A stretch of DNA of 64,000 nt from Acinetobacter brisouisimilis (GTDB taxonomy: Bacteria > Pseudomonadota > Gammaproteobacteria > Pseudomonadales > Moraxellaceae). Below, in pieces: positions 18,350 to 27,800 of this stretch. Every line of letters begins with the position of its first letter. Positions within the stretch are counted from its first letter, which is position 1. The DNA lies in assembly GCF_000368265.1 (NCBI RefSeq), contig NZ_KB851218.1, positions 124,001 to 188,000 of the forward strand. The letters run 5' to 3'. The notes under the pieces were generated by a model. It saw only the letters and a list, made by a program, of their open reading frames with translations. It was not told the DNA's origin and did no database searches. The position numbers were made by a program, and so were the translations under genes.

Positions 18350-19129
18350 TCAATCGTGTTGATAACCCGCATGCCAGCGCAGTAAATAGCGTTCCAGATA
18401 TTGGGCAAGAACATCTGCCAGTTTGCCCAGTAAGGCGTAGAGTAAAATACCGACCAAGACCACATCGGTTTGCAAGAATTCACGCGCATTCATGGTCATA
18501 TAACCAATGCCTGCCTGAGCAGAAATAGTTTCCGCGACGATTAACAATACCCAAACCAAACCGAGTGCAAAGCGTAAACCGACCAAAATCGAAGGCATCG
18601 CTCCAGGTAAAATGATGTCTTTATATAACTGCCAACGGGTCAAGCCATAGCTTTTACCCATTTCAATCAACTGCGGGTCAACCGAGCGAATACCGTGATA
18701 GGTGTTGATATACATTGGGAAAAACACCCCGATGGCAACCAAGAACAGTTTTGCCGATTCATCAATCCCAAACCACAAAATCACCAATGGAATGAGCGCC
18801 AGCGCAGGGATATTACGAATCATCTGCAAGGTGGTATCCAGTAAATTCGAGGCAATTCTGGAGGAACCATTGAGTAAACCGAGCAGCAAGCCCAAACCAC
18901 CGCCAACCAATAAGCCGAGCAAGGCACGTCCCGCACTAATTTTGACGTGATGCCACAGTTCACCACTGATCAACAGCGACCAAAAAGCACTAAGCACCGC
19001 AGTCGGCGCAGGTAAAATCCGGCTTTCCAGCCAACCTGTCACCGATGCCACTTGCCAGAAAATCACCAATACCACGGGCACCAGCCAAGGCAACGTGCGT
19101 TGCCCTAGCCGTTTTACCACTTGGGTCAT
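18350..19129 (-). CDS. ssuC: sulfonate ABC transporter permease
   Basis: A 259-residue integral membrane permease with about six hydrophobic segments, beginning with [20 protein letters not shown]. The EAA-loop that contacts the ATPase is in the segment [26 protein letters not shown], with the expected Gly and PGA. It overlaps the ssuD stop by 4 bases (ATGA), showing translational coupling. Family members carry aliphatic sulfonates, taurine or nitrate; the adjacent monooxygenase points to alkanesulfonates. Confidence 0.94.
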   Translation of the reverse strand: MTQVVKRLGQRTLPWLVPVVLVIFWQVASVTGWLESRILPAPTAVLSAFWSLLISGELWHHVKISAGRALLGLLVGGGLGLLLGLLNGSSRIASNLLDTTLQMIRNIPALALIPLVILWFGIDESAKLFLVAIGVFFPMYINTYHGIRSVDPQLIEMGKSYGLTRWQLYKDIILPGAMPSILVGLRFALGLVWVLLIVAETISAQAGIGYMTMNAREFLQTDVVLVGILLYALLGKLADVLAQYLERYLLRWHAGYQHD

Positions 19130-20301
19130 ACAGCCTCCTCTGCCCGCTGACGTTTTTTGTCTTCATCAGGCACATAGTTGTTGGCAATAATCTCGCCAAA
19201 TGGTCCAGTCAGATTCGGCTGTGACAGTTTTTTACGGGTTTCCAGTGGCAATAACGGGAACACCAATTCAGCAAAACGGATCGATTCCTCAAGATGCGGA
19301 TAGCCTGAGAAAATAAAGGTGCCAATGCCCAAATCGGCATATTCCTGAATACGTGCCGCAACAGTTTCAGGATCACCCACTAACGCCGTGCCTGCACCAC
19401 CACGCACCAAACCAATACCTGCCCATAAGTTTGGTGACACTTCCAGTTGATCACGGCGACCGCCATGCAAGGCTGCCATGCGGTGCTGACCGACTGAATC
19501 CATTTGTGCAAATTTCTTCTGTGCTGCGGCAATGGTGTTGTCATCAACGTATTGAATCAGGTCGTTGGCGGCTGCCCATGCTTCTTCATTGGTTTCACGC
19601 ACAATCACATGCAATCGGATACCATAGTTCAAAGTACGCCCTTTAGCTTCAGCTTTGGCACGCACTGCTTCGATTTTTTCTTTTACCGCAGCAGGTGGCT
19701 CGCCCCAAGTCAGGTAGGTATCGACCTGTTCTGTTGCCAAATCAATTGCAACATCTGAAGAACCGCCAAACCAGAGTGGTGGATGAGGGTGCTGCACAGG
19801 CGGATAAAGCAGTTTGGCATCATCGACATTTAAGTGTTTGCCGTGGAAGCTAAATGATTCGCCTGTGTGTGAACGGGTTAAAATTTCACGCCAGATTTTC
19901 ACGTATTCATTGGCAGTTTCATAGCGGGTGGTATGGTCTTCATACAAGCCATCGCCTTTGAGTTCCTGTTCATCACCACCAGTCACCAAGTTCAGTAACA
20001 CACGACCATTCGACAAACGGTCAAAAGTTGCTGCCATACGTGCAGTCAACGCTGGCGTAGTCACCCCTGGGCGTAACGCCACAAGAAATTTCAGGTTTTT
20101 AGTGGCATCAATCAAGCTTGCTGCGGTGATCCACGGATCTTCACACGAACGTCCTGTCGGAATGAGTACACCTTCATAGCCCAAATTATCCACGGCAACC
20201 GCAAGCTGCTTCATGTAAGCGTGGTCAACCTGACGTGCGCCTTTGCTGGTACCTAAATAGCGGCTGTCACCATGAGTGGGAATAAACCAGAAAATTTTCA
20301 T
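19126..20301 (-). CDS. ssuD: FMNH2-dependent alkanesulfonate monooxygenase
   Basis: A 391-residue luciferase-like flavin monooxygenase that cleaves the C-S bond of alkanesulfonates, giving an aldehyde and sulfite. The opening [20 protein letters not shown] and the segments [20 protein letters not shown] and [16 protein letters not shown] are characteristic of SsuD; the length matches the family (380-390). It needs reduced FMN from a reductase (SsuE), whose gene is not in this operon or elsewhere in the window. The operon order here is ssuA, ssuA-like, ssuD, ssuC, ssuB. Confidence 0.96.
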   Translation of the reverse strand: MKIFWFIPTHGDSRYLGTSKGARQVDHAYMKQLAVAVDNLGYEGVLIPTGRSCEDPWITAASLIDATKNLKFLVALRPGVTTPALTARMAATFDRLSNGRVLLNLVTGGDEQELKGDGLYEDHTTRYETANEYVKIWREILTRSHTGESFSFHGKHLNVDDAKLLYPPVQHPHPPLWFGGSSDVAIDLATEQVDTYLTWGEPPAAVKEKIEAVRAKAEAKGRTLNYGIRLHVIVRETNEEAWAAANDLIQYVDDNTIAAAQKKFAQMDSVGQHRMAALHGGRRDQLEVSPNLWAGIGLVRGGAGTALVGDPETVAARIQEYADLGIGTFIFSGYPHLEESIRFAELVFPLLPLETRKKLSQPNLTGPFGEIIANNYVPDEDKKRQRAEEAV

Positions 20302-20347
20302 TGTGTTGTTCCTTTAAATGTCTAAGTCTTTAAAACTCAGAGCGCAC

Positions 20348-21340
20348 TTAGTGCTGCGCCCAGATAATTTGGTTGATCTCGATGGAATTTGGGATCAACT
20401 TCTCTTGATAAAAACGATTTGCAATCTCTTGCTGTGCCTTGACCACCTCAGGAGTAATCGCCTGTGTTAGTGACGGCTTATAGCGTTTGTCGAGTACACG
20501 CTGGGCGATGTCAGCATTTAAACCTGTCGCCTGTTGATACAACTGCAACGACTCTTTTGGATGATCGACAATCCACTGTGCAGCATGGTTCAGTGCGGTT
20601 AAGAACTGGGTGGTTTCTTGTGAATGCGCTTTGACAAAGTCAGGGTTACCAATCACAAAGTTATAAGTGGTTTCAAAGGCTGTGCCGTCAATAATTGGGC
20701 GGGCATGTCCTTCCACTTCAGCAGCGCTACGGAACGGTTCCCAGATTGCCCATGCATCCACTGATTTTTTATCCAGTGCCGCACGGGCATCGGCAGGTGC
20801 TAACCAGATCGGCTGAATGTCATTCCAGGTCAGATTGGCTTTTTTCAGCACGCGCCCAAGCAAGTCATGTGCACTTGAGCCTTTTTGTACCGCGATGCGT
20901 TTGCCTTTGAGGTCGGCAATGGTCTTGATTGGACTATCGTTCGGGACAAGAACCGCTTGCCATTTCGGATGCACATTTTCATAACCGACATACACAATGC
21001 TTTTATTGGCAGCTTGGGCAAAAATCGGGGGAGTATTTCCAACCGAACCCAGATCGACTGCACCGACTGCCAAAGCTTCTAGCATTTGCGGCCCTGCGGG
21101 GAACTCTTTCCATTCGACCTTAGTTTTCGGAAATTCTTTTTCCAGTAAATGCTGCTGTTTTAAAACAATTGAATTTAAAGACGATTTTTGAAATCCAATA
21201 CTCAATGTTTTTAGCTCAGCCACATGGCTTGCGGTTGGTACAGATGCCTGTGTAGGGGCAGTTTCAGACTTCTGGCACGCTGCAAGCAGTACCGTGACAC
21301 TGGTCAAGACTACAAGGCTGGTGCTTCGTAAATAGCTCAT
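20348..21340 (-). CDS. ssuA: sulfonate-binding lipoprotein (second of two)
   Basis: A 330-residue periplasmic binding protein of the aliphatic sulfonate family. It starts with a lipoprotein signal peptide whose lipobox LLAAC puts the lipidated Cys at 22. The mature protein has the family segments LKTLSIGFQKSSLN, AVGAVDLGSVGNTPPIFAQA and KGKRIAVQKGSSAHDLLGRV. It is about 50 percent alike by eye to the upstream paralogue, so the pair arose by duplication and now probably differ in ligand. It starts 11 bases after the paralogue ends. The binding specificity cannot be read from sequence. Confidence 0.92.
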   Translation of the reverse strand: MSYLRSTSLVVLTSVTVLLAACQKSETAPTQASVPTASHVAELKTLSIGFQKSSLNSIVLKQQHLLEKEFPKTKVEWKEFPAGPQMLEALAVGAVDLGSVGNTPPIFAQAANKSIVYVGYENVHPKWQAVLVPNDSPIKTIADLKGKRIAVQKGSSAHDLLGRVLKKANLTWNDIQPIWLAPADARAALDKKSVDAWAIWEPFRSAAEVEGHARPIIDGTAFETTYNFVIGNPDFVKAHSQETTQFLTALNHAAQWIVDHPKESLQLYQQATGLNADIAQRVLDKRYKPSLTQAITPEVVKAQQEIANRFYQEKLIPNSIEINQIIWAQH

Positions 21341-21351
21341 GTCTGTCCCCG

Positions 21352-22347
21352 TTATTTATTGGGTGCGCTTAAAATCGCATCTTGAATATGAATTTGATTT
21401 GGAATCAGTTTTTGTTGATAAAAGGCATCAGCAACTTGCTGCTGTTCTGCAATCACTTGGCTAGAAATAGGCGTCACGCCAAAACCCATGCGCGAAATTG
21501 AAGTTTTCAGCACGCTATAATCTAGCCCAGTTGGTTTTTCTAATAATTTTGCAGCGTCATCCTGATGGGTTTTGACCCATTCAGTGGTCTGATTCAACTC
21601 TTTCACCACGGTGTTAAACACTTGAGGGTTGTTTTGCGCAAACTTGCGATCGGCCAAATAGAACTGGTGATTGCTGACCAAGTTCTGCCCTGTCGACAAC
21701 ACACGTGCGCCCAGTTGCTGCTGCGCTGCGGCAAAGAACGGATCCCAAATCACCCAAGCATCGACTGCACCTTTTTCAAACGCAGCACGGGCATCGGCAG
21801 GTGGCAGATACACTACTTGGATATCTTTTAAAGTAAGATGGTTCGCTTCCAAAACTTTCAGCAACAAATAATGCACATTCGAACCTTTGTTCAAGGCAAT
21901 ACGTTTGCCTTTTAGCTCCTGAATCGAATGAATATTGGAGGTTTTCGGCACAATCAGTGCTTCTGCCTGAGGTGCAGCAGGCTGGTTTGCCACATAAACC
22001 AGATTGGCATTCGCCGCTTGAGCAAAAATTGGCGGTGCTTCACCTGCCTCACCAATCACCACACTGCCAACATTCAGACCTTCAAGCAGTTGGGGACCCG
22101 CAGGAAACTCCACCCATTTCACCTGAACCCCTTGCGCCTGCAAGGTTTTTTCTAGGTCACCACGTGCTTTGACAATCGGCAAAAGACCATACTTTTGAAA
22201 GCCAATACTTAAAGTTTTCAATTCGGTTTTCGGCTGCGATGCTGCCTGTGCCTTGCCTTGTTGCTGTTCAGCAGGTTTGCTGCACGCACTCAGTGCCAAA
22301 CTCAAACCTGCACAACCAATCACTGACCACTGTTGAATACAATTCAT
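21352..22347 (-). CDS. sulfonate-binding lipoprotein (first of two)
   Basis: A 331-residue paralogue of the next gene and the first gene of the ssu operon. The signal peptide ends in the lipobox LSAC with Cys 22. Family segments are ELKTLSIGFQKYGLLP, NVGSVVIGEAGEAPPIFAQA and KGKRIALNKGSNVHYLLLKV. In place of the G-N-T of its partner the ligand region reads GEAGEAPP, a change in a stretch that usually contacts the sulfonate. The ATG has AGGA at a proper spacing. Two binding proteins feeding one SsuBC pair would widen the substrate range. Confidence 0.9.
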   Translation of the reverse strand: MNCIQQWSVIGCAGLSLALSACSKPAEQQQGKAQAASQPKTELKTLSIGFQKYGLLPIVKARGDLEKTLQAQGVQVKWVEFPAGPQLLEGLNVGSVVIGEAGEAPPIFAQAANANLVYVANQPAAPQAEALIVPKTSNIHSIQELKGKRIALNKGSNVHYLLLKVLEANHLTLKDIQVVYLPPADARAAFEKGAVDAWVIWDPFFAAAQQQLGARVLSTGQNLVSNHQFYLADRKFAQNNPQVFNTVVKELNQTTEWVKTHQDDAAKLLEKPTGLDYSVLKTSISRMGFGVTPISSQVIAEQQQVADAFYQQKLIPNQIHIQDAILSAPNK

Positions 22348-22818
22348 CTTTCTACATCCTAAAATTCTGTGAGTTCATTCAAAAATATGTTTTAAAATTC
22401 AGTTACATTCGAGCAGACTGACAACACATGTTTGGCATAACCGTGAAGGATTGAAGATAAGTAGATAACACCGCGAAGGTGCGAAGTGGTATACAGCGAT
22501 TCATGGCTTTCTGCGCTCTTTCGACAAAAATGATCTGGAAGCCCATACCTTAAAGCTTTGTCTTTTTTAGCAAAATAAAGAAAAAATTGAATAATTATGA
22601 AATTTTCTGCATAAGAGATTTTCTGCAAAGTTTTACAGATTTACTGCTAAAACCACTTTCGGCTTAATTCAAAAAGTAGAAAAAAAATTTATTGTTATAC
22701 ATATATTTAGATATCTTTAAAACCGATAAAGCCTTTCTGAGTGTATGACTAGAATGCATCAAAGCCACTATCCTTTTGGCTTTTTTACATATCCATAGCA
22801 GAATTGCAGATATAGCCT
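22348..22818. other. 470-base stretch without a recognisable gene
   Basis: Holds the ssu operon promoter region, which is AT-rich with no clear -35/-10 pair that I can defend. Around 22440-22560 the composition becomes more GC-rich and contains a small CACC-GCGAA-GGTG hairpin. No frame there gives a recognisable protein; it may be further debris from the decayed locus to the right. Confidence 0.4.
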
Positions 22819-23079
22819 TTAGCGGCTTTGCCAGAAACCCATTTGTAAATCAGCAGTTTCCTGCTCCTGTTCCGCAACAGGGCCAATCAGCCCAATGTCC
22901 TTTTGCCCATGCACAAACACATCAGCCGAAGATACGTTCGTGGTCGGGCGCAACCATTACCGAACCAAAGGAATGATGCTCCAACGAAATAGCGCGTTTA
23001 CCGACTTCATTAGATAAACGCAAAAACGTAAAATTTGTTCAGGATTGAGGCTGACATTGGCTTTCCTTAAGCTGAGCAC
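22819..23079 (-). pseudogene. nucleoside/guanine deaminase remnant
   Basis: Three reading-frame pieces on the minus strand line up with the ends of a CDA/TadA-fold nucleoside deaminase. The N-terminal part runs from about 23079 (NVSLNPEQILRF), shifts frame at a run of five A (plus strand, 23022-23026), and continues as LSNEVGKRAISLEHHSFGS to a stop at 22922. A third piece in another frame reads VFVHGQKDIGLIGPVAEQEQ and ends MGFWQSR at 22819, matching the family C-terminus. The middle of the enzyme, which should hold the HAE and PCxxC zinc ligands, is missing. About 87 codons remain of an expected 180-190. The gene is dead. Confidence 0.75.
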
Positions 23080-23199
23080 ATGATGGTTCAGCGTGCTTCA
23101 ATCATCTTAAAATTTTGTATGTGCGTAGGTTTTGGATATAAATATACAAACTCACGGTATGAAAAATTTGAATGTTATTCTGAATAAATTTACATGACA

Positions 23200-23256
23200 G
23201 GCGGCATGGATGCCGCCACGTTGTACTGCGTTATAGGGACATAACGTCAGTACAAC
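23200..23256. repeat. tandem palindromes, candidate intergenic repeat element
   Basis: GGCGGCAT/ATGCCGCC forms an 8-bp stem with a 2-base loop (23200-23217). Two bases later GTTGTACTG-CGTTAT pairs with ATAACG-T-CAGTACAAC (23220-23256), 15 pairs with one bulged T. A further short palindrome, TTACTTTTC with GAAAAGTAA, follows at about 23270-23292. Such stacked palindromes in a non-coding gap resemble a REP-like dispersed element. Only one copy is in the window, so dispersal is not shown. Confidence 0.45.
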
Positions 23257-23347
23257 AAAGGATTTTTGTTACTTTTCATCCTTGAAAAGTAAAAGAACGC
23301 GTATCAATATCAAATTCCTATCCCCTTAATTCAATCCTAAACTCAAA

Positions 23348-23949
23348 CTAAGACAAAAACGTCTTACCCAACGATGCAGGCAAATTCATCTTTAACAACT
23401 TCTTATCCCGAGAAATCAGCACCAACACCAAAATAGTTGCTACATACGGCAATGCCGCCAAAAACTCGGTCGGCACATTGATACCTAATGCTTGAGCATG
23501 CAGTTGTAAAATAGTCACGCCATCAAACAGATACGCCCCCAGCAACAAACGTGCAGGTTTCCACGCAGCAAATACCACCAGAGTAATCGCAATCCAGCCA
23601 CGACCTGCCACCATGTTTTCAATCCACACAGGGTATACACGGTCGATAAAAATGCACCGCCAATCCCTGCCATTGCACCAACAAACAACACCGCGCCATA
23701 GCGAATCGCCAACACGTGATAACCTATGGCATGTGCACTTTCAGGCGACTCGCCGACCCAAATCGTGCTAAACACACTCAGATCGAACTGCTCTGACAAG
23801 GCAAATGTGGCAATTGCACCAACCAGCATCATGCCCTACGCTAAGGTTAATTCCCCCTTTAGCTCGGCTACCAGTTCGCCTAAACCTGCAAAAATAAGGG
23901 GGGGCGCAGCAGCAACGGTGGTGGCTAAAATTGCAGTGACTTCTAACAT
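23348..23949 (-). pseudogene. nucleoside ABC transporter permease remnant
   Basis: The minus-strand pieces read in order as a permease of the BMP-linked nucleoside/simple-sugar ABC family: MLEVTAILATTVAAAP from 23949, a frameshift at a poly-C run, LIFAGLGELVAELKGELTLA, an in-frame stop (where homologues read V-E), GMMLVGAIATFALSEQ, a deletion of several membrane helices, VGESPESAHAIGYHVLAIRY, another frameshift near 23632, then WIENMVAGRGWIAITLVVFA to the normal-looking C-terminus at 23348. About 200 codons survive of roughly 300. At least two frameshifts, one stop and one internal deletion make it non-functional. Confidence 0.8.
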
Positions 23950-23964
23950 ATCCGTATTCTCCTT

Positions 23965-24195
23965 TTAGTCTTGCGTTGCCAACGCAGCTGCTTTGGTTTT
24001 GTTTTTCAAAAAATGGGACTTGTTTTCAATAAAAGCATTAGCTGCCAGTAAAAACATCAGCAATAAGCCTTGGAACACCCCTGCAATCGCCACGGGAAGC
24101 TGTAACTGCATTTGTGCTATTTCCCCGCCCAAGCAGACTGAGCCAGTCATCATGACCATTGTCGCAAATATTTTTAACTTCGATGAACTTGGCAT
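23965..24195 (-). pseudogene. deletion-fusion ORF: secretion-signal start joined to permease tail
   Basis: An intact 76-codon frame starts at 24195 after a good GGGAG ribosome site. Residues 1-23 (MPSSSKLKIFATMVMMTGSV) look like a signal peptide, as expected for the substrate-binding protein that heads BMP-type nucleoside transporter operons. From residue about 24 it reads GEIAQMQLQLPVAIAGVFQG, then LLLMFLLAANAFI, which is the C-terminus of the first permease of such operons. The simplest reading is a deletion that removed most of the binding protein, the ATPase and most of the first permease and fused the ends. The origin of the first part is inference. It may be expressed as a useless membrane peptide. 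Confidence 0.6.
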
Positions 24196-24420
24196 TCTTG
24201 TATTCTCCCGATTGTTATTTATTGCAAGCTGAACCATTCATGGCATTTGTCTCAGTATTCAAGCAATATCCATTCCATGTTGACTGAGCATCAACATAAA
24301 TCTGCTTTTTTACTGCCAGATCGCTGCAAAATTAGCGCTTTTCCAGAAAAAATTGTTAGAATAAAGAAAGGATTTCCTTGGATTAGAAAGCCATATTTTT
24401 GTTATTTTTTGGGGTTTTAA

Positions 24421-24885
24421 ATGAGTCATGTCCATACACTTAATCCAGTCATCATACAGCAAGCCAAGCAACAGGCACTCAAGCTGTATGAACAGCAGCT
24501 TGCCAGCACACCTGAGCAATTTGCACCCGTCAGTGATTATCAGCAGCACTGCATCTTTGCACTGAACATGAAAGATGCCATGGAGCTTTATAATGAAAAT
24601 AAAGTTTCTCAATTGGGGCTACCACCACTCACTTATGCCGAAACATTATTTGATGTCTTTGTTCGTGACAGTCTAGACGCTATGTTGCTCAATGATGCCA
24701 GCGCATTGGCACAGCATTTTATGGGAACCCTTTCTGATACGGTATTTTTCCAGCTTAAGTCTGATACTTTAAACAATATCGATCAGGTGATTGCTGAAGT
24801 GAAAACTTTCTCATACTGGTCACCTGTCTGGGTGCTATTAGCAGAACAATGGCATGACACGTTTAATCACAAACTTTCTGTCTAA
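24421..24885 (+). CDS. conserved-looking protein of unknown function
   Basis: A 154-residue soluble, acidic protein I do not recognise. It has no signal peptide or membrane segment and is predicted to be mostly helical, with several Gln- and Leu-rich stretches and aromatic pairs near the end (TFSYWSPVWVLLAEQWHDTF). The start ATG follows GGGG at a fair spacing, coding character is good across the whole frame, and a strong terminator follows directly, which together make it a real single-gene unit. It is transcribed away from the decayed nucleoside locus and its function is open. Confidence 0.7.
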   Translation: MSHVHTLNPVIIQQAKQQALKLYEQQLASTPEQFAPVSDYQQHCIFALNMKDAMELYNENKVSQLGLPPLTYAETLFDVFVRDSLDAMLLNDASALAQHFMGTLSDTVFFQLKSDTLNNIDQVIAEVKTFSYWSPVWVLLAEQWHDTFNHKLSV

Positions 24886-24892
24886 CCACAAA

Positions 24893-24923
24893 AAAGCTCT
24901 TATCACGTATAGATAAGAGCTTT
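24893..24923 (+). terminator. intrinsic terminator after the 24421 gene
   Basis: Perfect 12-bp stem AAAGCTCTTATC/GATAAGAGCTTT with a 7-base loop, eight bases past the stop. The U-run is better on the minus strand (the plus strand has only TTT), so it may act both ways. Confidence 0.75.
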
Positions 24924-25193
24924 CGGTTTGAACAATGTAAGTAGCTTTAAAGTGTAGGCTTAGAATCATTGTTCTTTCTGCATATGCAACAGAGCATTTC
25001 TAAAAAATAATAAAAAAGTTCCCAAAATTTAGAGTTGATTAGACACTCGCCATAAACCCTTTTGCTTTTTCTTGAAATTTTGATCAGAGAAAAAATAGCA
25101 TGTGATCCATGATAAAAGCATTCTATTGCTTAAATCCAAATTTAGAATGATCACCCCATTATCAAACACTTCTGCATGCGACTACACATAGCA

Positions 25194-26531
25194 TTAAATA
25201 GCCGCCAGACCTTGTGCCAAATATTTTTGCATCTCAGTTTCAGGCACCATGCCACCACCCGTTGCCCAGACCAGATGGGTTACCTGCCGTAATTGCGGTT
25301 CTGAGAAATGTTGCATTTTCAGATAATCTTTCGCCTGTGAGACCAATACTGCACCGTACATACCTGCTAGAGCAGAAGGTTCAAGCTGAATATTTTCAGC
25401 ATCACTGAGCCAACGCAGCATGTCATATAAACGCTGATCATTCAGGGTGTAATAACCATCAATCAAACGCTGCATGGCGCGCCCCACAAACCCCGAAGCA
25501 CGACCAACCGCCAGACCATCTGCGGCAGTTAAATTATCAATGCCCAAATCCTGTACCGAAATCGCATCGTGTAATCCTGTATGCACGCCAAGCAACATGC
25601 ACGGCGAATGCGTCGGTTCAGCAAAAAAACAGTGCACATGATCGCCAAATGCCAGTTTCAAACCAAATGCCACACCGCCAGGCCCACCACCCACGCCACA
25701 AGGCAAATATACAAATAGTGGATGTTCGGCATCCACCACCAGATTTTTTTGCTGGAACTGCTGTTTTAAACGTTCGCCTGCCACCGCATAACCCAAGAAT
25801 AGCGTGCGCGAGTTTTCATCATCAATAAAAAAGCACTGCGGATCTTGCGCAGCTAAAGCACGTCCCTGTTCAACTGCGACACCATAATCCTGCTCATATT
25901 CAACTACAGTTACGCCGTTGGCGCGTAGCTTGTCCTTTTTCCATTGACGGGCATCTGCCGACATGTGCACCGTGACCCGAAAGCCCATTTTTGCACTCAT
26001 GATGCCAATCGACATTCCCAAGTTACCTGTTGAACCCACCGCAATCGCATACTGACTAAAGAACTGTTTAAACTCAGGCGAATACAACTTGCGATAATCA
26101 TCTTCAAGATTCAGTAAACCTGCTTCAAGCGCCAGTTTTTCGGCATGCGCCAACACTTCATAAATCCCGCCACGCGCCTTGATCGAACCTGAAATCGGCA
26201 AATGGCTGTCCAGTTTTAACCAGAGCTGCCCAAAAATTTCTTGCTGATATTGTTGTTGCAAGCAATGTTGCATTGCAGGAATCGCGACACAGTCCGACTC
26301 GATTTTACCTTCAGTCGCTTCAAGTTCTGGAAAAGCCAACATTAAATATGGTGCAAAACGCTGCAAGCGCGCATGTGCCTGTGCGACATCTTCTGCGGTC
26401 AAACCGACATCCGCCAGCGCCACATCCAACGTGGTACTGGCTGGGTTAAACCATACTGTTTCCTGTAAATCCTGTAGCTGTTGCAGCAACGGAAATTCAG
26501 CAATAAGTTGATCGATTTGAATAGGTTGCAT
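25194..26531 (-). CDS. dsdA: D-serine ammonia-lyase (D-serine dehydratase)
   Basis: A 445-residue PLP enzyme of fold type II that converts D-serine to pyruvate and ammonia, removing a toxic D-amino acid and giving carbon and nitrogen. The PLP lysine is K118 in SGSIKARGG, the same number as in E. coli DsdA. The phosphate-binding glycine loop is in [20 protein letters not shown], and [11 protein letters not shown] with [20 protein letters not shown] is typical. The length matches (E. coli 442). It follows a D-amino acid dehydrogenase by 18 bases, so both likely form one D-amino acid catabolic operon. No DsdC-type regulator is adjacent. Confidence 0.96.
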   Translation of the reverse strand: MQPIQIDQLIAEFPLLQQLQDLQETVWFNPASTTLDVALADVGLTAEDVAQAHARLQRFAPYLMLAFPELEATEGKIESDCVAIPAMQHCLQQQYQQEIFGQLWLKLDSHLPISGSIKARGGIYEVLAHAEKLALEAGLLNLEDDYRKLYSPEFKQFFSQYAIAVGSTGNLGMSIGIMSAKMGFRVTVHMSADARQWKKDKLRANGVTVVEYEQDYGVAVEQGRALAAQDPQCFFIDDENSRTLFLGYAVAGERLKQQFQQKNLVVDAEHPLFVYLPCGVGGGPGGVAFGLKLAFGDHVHCFFAEPTHSPCMLLGVHTGLHDAISVQDLGIDNLTAADGLAVGRASGFVGRAMQRLIDGYYTLNDQRLYDMLRWLSDAENIQLEPSALAGMYGAVLVSQAKDYLKMQHFSEPQLRQVTHLVWATGGGMVPETEMQKYLAQGLAAI

Positions 26532-26549
26532 AACAGATTTCGCTCTTGA

Positions 26550-27800
26550 TTAAACTGAAATTCGGTTCGGTGAAAAAATATTTGGATCAGAAATTAACTG
26601 GACTTTCCCTGTCATTATTTCTGCCAATAAACGCCCGCTGGCTGCGCCCAAAGTAAAACCCTGATGCCCATGCCCAAAGTTAAACCACAGCCCTTTATGG
26701 CGCGGCGCAGCACCAATATACGGCTTCATATCGACGCTGCAAGGACGGCGACCCAGCCATGCAGGTGTTGGCAAAGCTTCCCCCAAGTCCAGCCAGTCAC
26801 GGGCACGTTGCTGGGTCTTTTCAAGTTGCACAGGCGTTGCAGGCGCAGAAAAACGCGCAAACTCAGCACCTGTAGTCAGACGAGTGCCTTTTTTCATCGG
26901 TGCAAGTACATAACCATATTCAGCATCGAGCATCGGGCGGCTCAACTGACTGCCGTGGGTATAATGTTGATGATAACCACGTTTTACAAATAACGGATTG
27001 TGATAGCCCAGTTCAGTTATAAATTTCGATGACCATGGGCCAAGCGCCAGCACCACATTCGGTGCAGTTAAAGCCTGCCCATCAGTCTGGACTTGCCATC
27101 CATGATCTTGCTGTTGTAATTGCTGAATCTGAGCCTGTACGATCACACCACCAAGCTGCTCAAATAATCGAGCATAGCGCTGTACCAGTTCACTAGGTTC
27201 AATCACACTCCACGGCTGCGTCCAGTGAATCCCGCCAATTAAAGGATGATCGGCTTTCAGATTCGGTTCAAGCTGGTTGATTTGACTAGCATTTAAAATC
27301 TGACTCGGCACGCCATAACGCTGCTGACGACGCTCGGCATCCTGAATGCCCTCTTGTAATGCCGCTTCACTACGGTAAAGCTGAATCCAGCCATTTTTTA
27401 AAATCAGATCTTCAGCCTGTGCCTGAGCAATCAACTGCTGATGCTCCGACAGTGCCACCCGAATCAGCACCGCATAATCCTGCGAGATGGCCTGATGGAT
27501 TTGCGGACTAGAATTACGCCAGTATTGCAACAGCGGTGCAGCATATTCTGGCAAGGCATTTATATGATAATTCACCGCACTATCCTGTTTTAGCGCGACT
27601 TTAAATAAACTTACCCATTCACGCGGAAAAGCATACGGCTCAACCGCTTCTGTTTGAATAATCCCAGCATTGCCATAGGAAGTCTCTGTACCCGGCGCGG
27701 ACTGGTCAATCACCGTGACAGCATAACCTTGCTGTTGCAAATGGAGAGCAGTGCAGATTCCGACCATGCCTGCACCTAGTACCAAAACTTCTTTCGACAT
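26550..27800 (-). CDS. FAD-dependent D-amino acid dehydrogenase
   Basis: A 416-residue DadA-family flavoprotein that oxidises D-amino acids to 2-oxo acids and passes electrons to the respiratory chain, acting at the inner face of the membrane. The dinucleotide-binding motif GAGMVG is at 9-14, followed by the acidic residue of TVIDQ. The C-terminal FAD contact is GAAPRHKGLWFNFGHGHQGFT, a DAO-fold hallmark. It heads an operon with dsdA, suggesting D-alanine or other D-amino acids are degraded together with D-serine. The ATG has AAAGGAT at good spacing. It may be a paralogue of the true dadA, so I withhold the symbol. Confidence 0.9.
   Translation of the reverse strand: MSKEVLVLGAGMVGICTALHLQQQGYAVTVIDQSAPGTETSYGNAGIIQTEAVEPYAFPREWVSLFKVALKQDSAVNYHINALPEYAAPLLQYWRNSSPQIHQAISQDYAVLIRVALSEHQQLIAQAQAEDLILKNGWIQLYRSEAALQEGIQDAERRQQRYGVPSQILNASQINQLEPNLKADHPLIGGIHWTQPWSVIEPSELVQRYARLFEQLGGVIVQAQIQQLQQQDHGWQVQTDGQALTAPNVVLALGPWSSKFITELGYHNPLFVKRGYHQHYTHGSQLSRPMLDAEYGYVLAPMKKGTRLTTGAEFARFSAPATPVQLEKTQQRARDWLDLGEALPTPAWLGRRPCSVDMKPYIGAAPRHKGLWFNFGHGHQGFTLGAASGRLLAEIMTGKVQLISDPNIFSPNRISV

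Noticed and set aside
18340-18489. 50-codon N-terminal extension of SsuB inside ssuC
   Set aside because: It overlaps ssuC out of frame, and the ATG at 18339 has a strong ribosome site.
22392-22628. 78-codon minus-strand frame upstream of the ssu operon
   Set aside because: No good ribosome site, poor coding character and no likeness to a known protein; may be debris.
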